This document shows positions 1 to 4,874 of a stretch of DNA of 6,254 nucleotides, one piece after another. Location of the stretch: NCBI GenBank assembly GCA_001701065.1, contig DAAL01000207.1:11271-17524 (forward strand), read 5' to 3'. The stretch is from Bacteroidales bacterium GP4. GTDB taxonomy: Bacteria > Bacteroidota > Bacteroidia > Bacteroidales > Muribaculaceae. The notes below the pieces were generated by a model. That model ran no database searches. It had not been told where the DNA came from and saw only the letters and a program-made list of their open reading frames with translations. The position numbers were made by a program, and so were the translations under genes. Position 1 is the stretch's first letter; every line of letters starts with the position of its first letter.

Positions 1-508
1 CTTTAGCGGCGGCATAGCCAAGCACTCTTGTCATGGGACGGAACGCAGCCATCGACGAGAAATTGACTATCGCGCCTTTACCGGCTTCCACCATAGGACG
101 CAAGAATATCTGAGTGGGAATGACGGTGCCTGTGAGATTCACGTTAAGCACTTTCTGGAATTCCTCTATTTTTATATCGAATATAGTTCCGGTAGGAGCA
201 ATAGTGGCACCGGGCATATTGCCTCCTGCGGCGTTCAGCAACGCATCCACTCTTCCGTAGCGGGCAAGAATCTCGTCGCAGTTAGCCTGTACAACCTCAG
301 GATTCATGACATCAGTCACGAGGAACATTGCTTCGTTGCCTTCGGCTTTGATTTCAGCCACAAGTTTATCGCCTTCCTCCTTACGGCGACCCATGAGCAC
401 CACCTTTGCGCCTTGACAGGCAAGATACTTGCCTATACATGCTCCAAGCACACCGGTTCCTCCGGTGATTACCACTACTCTATCTTTTACTGAAAACAGT
501 TCGTTCAT
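1..508 (-). CDS. SDR-family oxidoreductase, probable D-mannonate oxidoreductase (fructuronate reductase), 3' end outside window
   Basis: The first 169 residues are present, read leftward from the ATG at 506-508; the C-terminal part lies beyond the left edge. Visible classical SDR hallmarks are the Rossmann cofactor loop TGGTGVLG (residues 15-22), an Arg pair after strand beta-2 (R41-R42, suggesting NADP(H) can be used), D66 at the adenine-contacting position, NAAG (92-95), the catalytic Asn in NVNL (N124), and the triad Ser152, Tyr165 and Lys169 (YAAAK at the very edge). From family knowledge, SDR-type D-mannonate oxidoreductases, as in Bacillus, reduce D-fructuronate to D-mannonate in place of the unrelated long-chain UxuB of E. 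coli. The specific role is inferred from the position 34 bp downstream of uxuA on the same strand with no terminator between. A related sugar or gluconate dehydrogenase is the main alternative. SDR assignment is near certain; the substrate is likely. Confidence 0.85.
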   Translation of the reverse strand, partial: MNELFSVKDRVVVITGGTGVLGACIGKYLACQGAKVVLMGRRKEEGDKLVAEIKAEGNEAMFLVTDVMNPEVVQANCDEILARYGRVDALLNAAGGNMPGATIAPTGTIFDIKIEEFQKVLNVNLTGTVIPTQIFLRPMVEAGKGAIVNFSSMAAFRPMTRVLGYAAAK

Positions 509-542
509 AATTGTATGCTATAATATATGTATTATAAGTTTG

Positions 543-1712
543 TTATTTCGACTTCATCTCGGAATGGAGCGCAGCCATTATGCCTGACACCATACCCAAG
601 GCAAGCATTCGACCGTGGAAAGAATACCCGGCGTTGTAGCCCATCTTTTCGTCGCCGAGCATTAATGGCGCATGGTCCACTCGCATAGGCACATCGGGAC
701 GCACCGTCTCAAATGTCTTGATCACATCAATCAGGCGCGGATCAAGATGCGACGACTCTTTGAAGTCACCGTTAGGCATGACATTGCATATACGCGCATG
801 AACAAAATGGGTACGGTCAGCATATTTTTTCGCCAACTGCGGCACATCGTTGTGCGCACCGCCGCTGAGGGAGCCGGCACAGAATGTAAGTCCGTTATGT
901 GAATCGGGCACCGCGTCAAGGAACCACTTGATGTCCTCGTCGCAAGTCACAATCCTCGGCAGTCCGAGAATCTGCAACGGAGGATCATCGGGGTGGACGC
1001 ACATATTTATATCATACTCGTTGCACACCGGCATGATTGCTTCAAGGAAGTATTTCATATTTGCCCGCAACGCATCCTTGTCGATGCCTTTATAAAGCGC
1101 AAGCAGGTCACGGAAGGTGTCTACCGGAGTAGTGTCGTCCTCCAAGATATTACCATTTACAAATCCCTGGGTCTTCACAATGATGTTGTCGACCAAGCGT
1201 CTCTCCCCTTCAGTAGTCATGTTCTTCTTGATTTCCTCAAGACGCTTCAATGTAAGCTCATCATAATCGTTGATTGCTCCTTCGCGTTTCAAGATGTAAC
1301 AGTCAAAATAGGCGAACTCAGCCTTGTTGAAGTACAGATTGGTAGTACCGTCGGGATTGGGATATTCCAAGTCGGTACGCGCCCAGTCCAGCACAGGCAT
1401 GAAGTTGTAACAGATAGTCTTCACTCCGGCTTTGCCGAGATTGGCAAGACTTTCCTTATAGTTCTCTATAAGCATGTCACGGTCAGGACCGGCATACTTT
1501 ATCGACTCGCTCACCGGCAAGCTTTCGACAACCGACCATCTAAGTCCGTGCTCCTCGATATAATTTTTCATTTTCATCACTTCCTCGTAGCTCCACACCT
1601 CTCCGTTAGGAATGTGGTGAAGCGAAGTGACAATTCCCTCGACACCTATCTGCCTGAGCATGTCGAGTGTGATTTTATCGTTTGGACCAAACCATCTCCA
1701 AGTTTTTTCCAT
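543..1712 (-). CDS. uxuA: Mannonate dehydratase
   Basis: This cytoplasmic enzyme dehydrates D-mannonate to 2-keto-3-deoxy-D-gluconate in glucuronate/fructuronate breakdown. The 389-residue product is full length for the family (E. coli UxuA is about 394). It opens with the typical MEKTWRWFGPND. Conserved motifs include HPDDPP (residues 240-245), FCAGS (277-281), FVHAR (303-307) and RVDHAP (344-349). His240, Cys278, His305 and Asp346 match the residues known to hold the catalytic metal (Mn2+) in UxuA-type TIM-barrel dehydratases. The insert around residues 115-200 is also usual for this family. The start at 1712 is supported by the conserved N-terminus and by a promoter -7 box 32 bp upstream; the leader is A-rich with no Shine-Dalgarno sequence. 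It is the first gene of a unit with the downstream SDR oxidoreductase. No frameshift or missing motif is seen. Confidence 0.97.
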   Translation of the reverse strand: MEKTWRWFGPNDKITLDMLRQIGVEGIVTSLHHIPNGEVWSYEEVMKMKNYIEEHGLRWSVVESLPVSESIKYAGPDRDMLIENYKESLANLGKAGVKTICYNFMPVLDWARTDLEYPNPDGTTNLYFNKAEFAYFDCYILKREGAINDYDELTLKRLEEIKKNMTTEGERRLVDNIIVKTQGFVNGNILEDDTTPVDTFRDLLALYKGIDKDALRANMKYFLEAIMPVCNEYDINMCVHPDDPPLQILGLPRIVTCDEDIKWFLDAVPDSHNGLTFCAGSLSGGAHNDVPQLAKKYADRTHFVHARICNVMPNGDFKESSHLDPRLIDVIKTFETVRPDVPMRVDHAPLMLGDEKMGYNAGYSFHGRMLALGMVSGIMAALHSEMKSK

Positions 1713-1744
1713 TGCTTTTTCTATTTTTTATCTTTACTATTTCG

Positions 1745-1752
1745 CAAATATA
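1745..1752 (-). promoter_or_regulatory. uxuA promoter, -7 element (TATATTTG)
   Basis: Read on the minus strand, TATATTTG matches the Bacteroidetes sigma-ABfr -7 consensus TAnnTTTG exactly. It lies 32 bp upstream of the uxuA ATG, giving a predicted leader of about 25-28 nt. A -33 TTTG at the 19-20 bp spacing is not evident; the nearest TTG is 24 bp upstream. The promoter may therefore be weak or activator-dependent, which is an inference. Confidence 0.6.
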
Positions 1753-1995
1753 CTACTTTTTACCCAACCTTGCAGGCAATTTGTTAAAAAATTATTTTCT
1801 CAAAACCGCCTTTGTCGCAGAGGGACCCACATAACTGTCCTTCAGTCCTCCCCAATCCGTGATATATCAAATAGGTTATCCGCCATATCTGAAATTTTTG
1901 GTTTTAACTTCACAAAAATACGTAAATACATTGATATTTCATGCCCGATGCCACAAAAAACTGCGCAAAAGCCTAAAAACCGCAACCAACGGCAC

Positions 1996-2024
1996 AAAAA
2001 AAGATGGACCTGAGTCCATCCTTT
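1996..2024 (-). terminator. Rho-independent terminator of the sigma factor gene
   Basis: On the minus strand a 7-bp perfect stem (GATGGAC / GTCCATC, 2003-2009 and 2014-2020) closes a 4-nt loop and is followed at once by seven T residues (complement of A1996-A2002). The stem can extend by a G-U and several A-U pairs into the T tract. On the plus strand the hairpin is not followed by T residues, so it works for leftward transcription. It separates the sigma factor gene from uxuA downstream. Confidence 0.8.
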
Positions 2025-2139
2025 GGGTAATGAGTTCTGATTTAACTTAATAAATAGAGCTTATAGCTATATTGAGCCCTCTGTAACGCTTAATATATAT
2101 ACTAAATAATACTTTAGAATCATCAAATTGCCAATAACA

Positions 2140-2646
2140 TTAATGGCGATAGTCCTTAAGTGACTGCTGAAGTTTCTGACGCGCAAAGAAGATGCGGCTC
2201 TTCACTGTTCCGAGAGGAAGATTCATCTTTTCAGCGATTTCATTGTATTTGTATCCGGCTACGTGCATCGAGAACGGGATGCGGTAGTCGTCACTGAATG
2301 CATTGATAGCGTCAGTGATTTCTTTGGCTGCAACCGAGCCGTCAGGAGTTTCAAATCCTGAATCCTGGGGGAGGTTGAGGTGATACAAATCTTCGGTTTG
2401 GTCGATGATTGTAGCTGAACGAACGACCTTGCGATAGTTGTTGATAAAGATGTTGCGCATGATTGTGAACACCCATCCCTTGAAGTTCACATTGTCCACA
2501 TACTTATCCTCATTATCAAGAGCCTTGAGTGTTGTGTCCTGTAACAGGTCATAGGCATCATCGCGGTTGGATGTGAGCATATAAGCGAAGTTCAATAGAT
2601 TACTTTGTAATCCTAAAAGTTTTGTTTGAAAATTAGCAGAACCCAT
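2140..2646 (-). CDS. ECF-type RNA polymerase sigma factor
   Basis: The 168-residue protein has the two-domain layout of group 4 (ECF) sigma-70 factors. The sigma-2 domain spans about residues 14-75, with DDAYDLLQDTTLKAL (29-43) as the core-binding helix and FKGWVFTIMRNIFINNYRK (55-73) as region 2.3/2.4, which melts and reads the -10 element. A linker follows (about 76-105), then sigma-4 with a helix-turn-helix over YKYNEIAEKMNLPLGTVKSRIFFARQKL (132-159) that contacts the -35 region. It would redirect RNA polymerase to a set of target promoters. The sequence resembles a highly conserved single-copy Bacteroidales ECF sigma, often labelled RpoE-like (recollection, not searched). No anti-sigma gene is adjacent: downstream is a terminator, upstream is divergent prmA. 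The ATG at 2644-2646 suits the domain boundaries, and the leader is AT-rich without a Shine-Dalgarno sequence. Its regulon cannot be told from this window. Confidence 0.95.
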   Translation of the reverse strand: MGSANFQTKLLGLQSNLLNFAYMLTSNRDDAYDLLQDTTLKALDNEDKYVDNVNFKGWVFTIMRNIFINNYRKVVRSATIIDQTEDLYHLNLPQDSGFETPDGSVAAKEITDAINAFSDDYRIPFSMHVAGYKYNEIAEKMNLPLGTVKSRIFFARQKLQQSLKDYRH

Positions 2647-2683
2647 AGTTTTAAGTTTTTATTGTTGATGAATTTTTGTTTTA

Positions 2684-2720
2684 TGTAATCAGTTTACAAC
2701 TGTGTTACAAATTGATTACA
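2684..2720 (-). promoter_or_regulatory. 37-nt dyad at the predicted 5' end of the sigma factor mRNA
   Basis: The outer arms TGTAATCA (2684-2691) and TGATTACA (2713-2720) are perfect complements. Inner pairs TTT/AAA (2693-2695 with 2709-2711) and AAC/GTT (2698-2700 with 2704-2706) continue the symmetry around position 2702, so 14 of 18 possible pairs match. The dyad begins 3 bp downstream of the sigma gene's -7 box, where transcription should start. The transcript would then begin with a stem-loop, or the DNA site could be an operator overlapping the start site. The symmetry is visible directly; the function is inferred. Confidence 0.55.
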
Positions 2721-2723
2721 CCG

Positions 2724-2754
2724 CAAAGATAGATAAAGTTTTTATCATTCCAAA
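2724..2754 (-). promoter_or_regulatory. Sigma factor gene promoter (TTTG-N19-TATCTTTG)
   Basis: On the minus strand TTTG (2751-2754) is followed after exactly 19 bp by TATCTTTG (2724-2731). This matches both halves of the Bacteroidetes housekeeping consensus TTTG / TAnnTTTG. Transcription should begin around 2717-2720, leaving a leader of about 72 nt before the ATG. The gene therefore appears to be read by the primary sigma, with no obvious self-recognised element. Confidence 0.8.
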
Positions 2755-2806
2755 TATTTTTTCAACTTTTTTTACTCCAAATCCCACTTTTAACACAGTT
2801 TAAAAT

Positions 2807-2822
2807 ATAATCATATGATTAT
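2807..2822. promoter_or_regulatory. Perfect 16-bp palindrome, candidate operator
   Basis: ATAATCAT (2807-2814) is followed directly by its complement ATGATTAT (2815-2822), with no spacer. The TAATCA/TGATTA half-site is shared with the outer arms of the dyad at 2684-2720. The site lies about 50 bp upstream of the sigma gene's -33 box, a plausible place for an activator or repressor. The AT-richness of the region raises the odds of a chance palindrome. Confidence 0.4.
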
Positions 2823-2920
2823 TAGCGATTTACCTATTAAATAAATTTTATGTTCTTTGGCATATTTTTCGTTTGCATACGTTAAACGCAACACAAATAA
2901 GTGTCATTTGAACACTATAT

Positions 2921-2964
2921 CGTGTTACATTCCGCACATAGACATCAAATCTCATTGTAACACG
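2921..2964. repeat. 9-bp inverted repeat, CGTGTTACA / TGTAACACG
   Basis: The arms at 2921-2929 and 2956-2964 are perfect complements separated by 26 bp. The wide spacing suits two binding sites for one protein better than an RNA hairpin. The same 8-base word GTGTTACA also occurs at 2702-2709 inside the dyad at the sigma gene's transcript start. The sites lie roughly 60-100 bp upstream of the prmA -33 element. Confidence 0.45.
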
Positions 2965-2986
2965 GGAACTATTCCACAATAATTGC

Positions 2987-3002
2987 GTCTAACATTTTAG
3001 AC
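2987..3002. promoter_or_regulatory. Short dyad GTCTAA-N4-TTAGAC upstream of the prmA promoter
   Basis: Two perfect 6-bp arms (2987-2992 and 2997-3002) flank a 4-bp spacer. The dyad ends 19 bp before the prmA -33 element, where an activator or repressor might bind. With only 6-bp arms, chance is a real alternative. Confidence 0.3.
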
Positions 3003-3021
3003 AAGGTTTTAGGAATGCCAC

Positions 3022-3052
3022 CTTGCTGCTATCATAATATTTTGTATATTTG
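3022..3052 (+). promoter_or_regulatory. prmA operon promoter (CTTG-N19-TATATTTG)
   Basis: CTTG (3022-3025) precedes TATATTTG (3045-3052) by 19 bp, the same spacing as the divergent sigma promoter, and the -7 box is a full match to TAnnTTTG. The leader to the ATG at 3080 would be about 20-22 nt and carries a purine-rich AAGGAAAG (3065-3072) that can serve as a ribosome binding site. The promoter probably drives prmA and both ABC genes. Confidence 0.8.
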
Positions 3053-3079
3053 CACATTATAAACAAGGAAAGAGTAATT

Positions 3080-3925
3080 ATGAATGACTATATTGAATTG
3101 CGGCTCGACGCTGAGCCATGCAATGAAACTATCACCGACGTGCTTGCTGCTTTACTATGCGAGGAAGGTTATGAAAGTTTCGTCCCTGACGACAACGGTC
3201 TTACCGCTTATATCAAAAAGGAGGATTTCAACCCCGATATTCTCGTCCAAGTGATATCACAGTCGCCTATTCCCGTAAAAGCCTCTTATTCTTTCTCCAC
3301 CGTGGAAGGAGAGGACTGGAATAAAGAGTGGGAAAAGAACTATTTCCAACCCATAGTGGTGGGCGACCGGTGCGTGATACACTCATCGTTCCACACCGGA
3401 ATCCCCGTGATGGAATATGACATAGTGATAGACCCCAAAATGGCGTTCGGCACCGGACACCACCAGACCACTTCGCTCATTATCGAGCAACTTCTGCGTA
3501 TCGACATGACCGGGCTATCGGTGATGGACATGGGCACAGGCACCGGAATCCTTGCCATACTGGCTGCGATGAGAGGAGCCGCCAGGGTGGAGGCAATCGA
3601 AATCGACGAATTCGCCCACACCAACGCAGTGGAGAACGTGTCGCTTAACCACCATCCCGAAATCAACGTGATTCTGGGCGATGCGACAAAGCTGCAGGAA
3701 GTGGAGCCGGTGGACCTGTTCATAGCCAACATCAACCGAAACATCATAACCGCCGACCTTCCCCGGTACGCCAAGCCCCTCAAGCCGGGAGGCACTATGC
3801 TCCTCAGCGGATTCTACGAAGATGACATTCCGGTGATAATGGACGCTGCCGAAGCTGTAGGGCTCCACAAGACAGGATTCACCGTCAAAGACCGCTGGAC
3901 CTGCCTTCGACTTTCCAAGAAATAA
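3080..3925 (+). CDS. prmA: Ribosomal protein L11 methyltransferase
   Basis: PrmA uses S-adenosylmethionine to methylate amino groups of ribosomal protein L11 in the cytoplasm. The 281-residue product is close to the family length (E. coli PrmA 293). An N-terminal substrate-recognition domain (about 1-65) is followed by the linker motif DWNKEWEKNYFQP (79-91), the family hallmark IDPKMAFGTGHHQTT (117-131), and the methyltransferase fold. In that fold are SAM motif I MDMGTGTGIL (149-158), the acidic EIDEFA (174-179) for the ribose, GDAT (200-203), and ANINRNI (216-222). I place the start at the ATG at 3080, not the in-frame TTG at 3050, because that TTG is part of the -7 promoter box and would not be in the mRNA. 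The ATG is also preceded by AAGGAAAG and gives a normal N-terminus. The ABC ATPase gene begins 34 bp downstream with no terminator between. Confidence 0.95.
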   Translation: MNDYIELRLDAEPCNETITDVLAALLCEEGYESFVPDDNGLTAYIKKEDFNPDILVQVISQSPIPVKASYSFSTVEGEDWNKEWEKNYFQPIVVGDRCVIHSSFHTGIPVMEYDIVIDPKMAFGTGHHQTTSLIIEQLLRIDMTGLSVMDMGTGTGILAILAAMRGAARVEAIEIDEFAHTNAVENVSLNHHPEINVILGDATKLQEVEPVDLFIANINRNIITADLPRYAKPLKPGGTMLLSGFYEDDIPVIMDAAEAVGLHKTGFTVKDRWTCLRLSKK

Positions 3926-3959
3926 CAAGAATTTTGAAATAAGTTTAAATCAGTTCTAA

Positions 3960-4874
3960 ATGAGCTTTATTGAAATCAACGATATTGTGAAGCAATATCA
4001 AGGACACGTGGCGCTCGACCATGTGTCACTCTCAGTGAACCAAGGCGACATCTACGGGCTTCTCGGTCCTAATGGAGCCGGAAAGACTTCGCTGATACGA
4101 ATCCTGAACCAGATCACGCGCCAGGACAGCGGCACCATCATGCTCGACGGCGCTCCCTTGTCGCCGCAGGACGTGATGCACATGGGCTATCTGCCCGAAG
4201 AGCGTGGTCTTTACAAAAAGATGAAAGTAATCGACCACATCGTATACCTGGGACGGCTTAAAGGAATGACCAAGAACGACGCGCGCTCCGAAGCCGCCAA
4301 ATGGCTCCGGCGCATGGGACTTGAAGAATGGTCCGACAAAAAGATTGAAGCCCTGTCCAAGGGTATGGCGCAGAAAGTCCAGTTCATCGGCACAGTGGTG
4401 CATTCGCCCAAGATACTGATATTCGACGAGCCGTTTTCAGGTTTTGACCCTGTCAACACCGAGCAGCTGCGCAAAGAGATGCTAAGGCTCAACGAAGAGG
4501 GTGCCACAATCATCTTCTCCACCCACAACATGGCTTCAGTGGAGGAAGTGTGCGAAGAAATCACGCTCATCAACCACTCCAAAGTAGTGCTTCAAGGCAA
4601 AGTGAACGACGTGAAACAGCAGTTCAAGAAGAACCTGTTCACTGTGCGCATCGCCGAACCGGTCCTTGCACCCAACCCCGAACTCTACACTCTCGACCTC
4701 GTGAAGCCGTCACGCTTCGGCGGCTCCGAAGCCACAGTGCGCCTTAACCCCGGAGTGCCCATGCGCGATGCCATTGAAGCATTGAACTCTCGCTACACTC
4801 TTCTTGGATTCGAGGAACTTCTACCCTCAATGAACGACATTTTCATCGAAACAGTTACCAACAGCAATGAATAA
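3960..4874 (+). CDS. ABC-2 type exporter, ATP-binding protein (NatA-like)
   Basis: This cytoplasmic ATPase would power the permease encoded next. All nucleotide-binding motifs are in order: Walker A GPNGAGKT (36-43), the Q-loop region YLPEERGLY (77-85), the signature LSKGMAQK (132-139, replacing LSGGQ), Walker B ILIFDEP (152-158) with catalytic Glu157, the D-loop GFDP (161-164), and the switch His189 in STHN. The Q-loop Gln appears to be Glu80; the LPEERGLY and LSKGM variants are, from memory, usual in the NatA/YhaQ subfamily. The region after about 220 resembles the C-terminal domain (DUF4162-like) attached to such ATPases. Length is 304 residues, normal for the group. The ATG at 3960 has no Shine-Dalgarno sequence but gives the expected MSFIEINDIVKQY N-terminus. 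Its last 8 nt overlap the permease gene, implying translational coupling. NatA homologues export Na+, but the substrate cannot be read from sequence. Confidence 0.93.
   Translation: MSFIEINDIVKQYQGHVALDHVSLSVNQGDIYGLLGPNGAGKTSLIRILNQITRQDSGTIMLDGAPLSPQDVMHMGYLPEERGLYKKMKVIDHIVYLGRLKGMTKNDARSEAAKWLRRMGLEEWSDKKIEALSKGMAQKVQFIGTVVHSPKILIFDEPFSGFDPVNTEQLRKEMLRLNEEGATIIFSTHNMASVEEVCEEITLINHSKVVLQGKVNDVKQQFKKNLFTVRIAEPVLAPNPELYTLDLVKPSRFGGSEATVRLNPGVPMRDAIEALNSRYTLLGFEELLPSMNDIFIETVTNSNE

Larger units (their letters stand above)
1713..2139. other. Gene-free stretch between uxuA and the sigma factor gene
   Basis: This 427-bp AT-rich stretch separates two same-strand genes. It holds the uxuA -7 box (1745-1752) and the sigma factor terminator (1996-2020), which are listed separately. 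The sigma transcript would have a 3' untranslated tail of roughly 140 nt (2139 down to about 1996). The plus-strand open frames here have no recognisable domain, no promoter and low-complexity Lys-rich translations, so I do not call them. Nothing else is supported in 1776-1995 or 2025-2139. Confidence 0.6.
2647..3079. other. Divergent control region between sigma factor gene and prmA
   Basis: This 433-bp strongly AT-rich region holds no credible gene; the only short ATG frame in its middle (from 2849) encodes 11 residues. It contains a good promoter at each end and four inverted repeats (2684-2720, 2807-2822, 2921-2964, 2987-3002). A TAACAC core occurs four times in alternating orientation. 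The region is much longer than two housekeeping-type promoters need, which suggests regulator binding sites or RNA-level control (inference). Confidence 0.65.

Noticed and set aside
993..1787. Long plus-strand open frame (264 codons) antisense to uxuA
   Set aside because: It lies almost wholly opposite a highly conserved, full-length uxuA, has no recognisable domain or promoter, and looks like a codon-bias shadow.
1913..1920. TATTTTTG on the minus strand as a second, distal uxuA promoter
   Set aside because: It matches TAnnTTTG but lacks a -33 TTTG at 19-20 bp, lies about 200 bp from the start codon, and A/T-runs make such matches frequent here.
1627..2050. Overlapping plus-strand open frames running from uxuA into the 1713-1995 intergenic stretch
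   Set aside because: Translations are Lys/Arg/Ile-rich with no family resemblance. They start antisense to uxuA or in AT-rich spacer without a promoter, and one runs across the sigma gene's terminator.
2058..2071. Small palindromes AGCT-TAT-AGCT and TATAGCTATA downstream of the sigma gene
   Set aside because: Short and AT-rich, without a T tract. A much better terminator lies at 1996-2020.
3050..3079. Upstream in-frame TTG start extending prmA by 10 residues
   Set aside because: The TTG falls within the -7 promoter element TATATTTG (3045-3052), so it would not be transcribed. The ATG at 3080 has a purine-rich ribosome binding site and gives the usual N-terminus.
3340..3928. Two minus-strand open frames opposite prmA
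   Set aside because: They are antisense shadows of a well-conserved gene, with no domain and no promoter signal.
3940..3947. TAAGTTTA before the ABC ATPase gene as an internal promoter
   Set aside because: It misses the final G of the consensus, has no -33 element at the right spacing, and is only 12 bp from the start codon.
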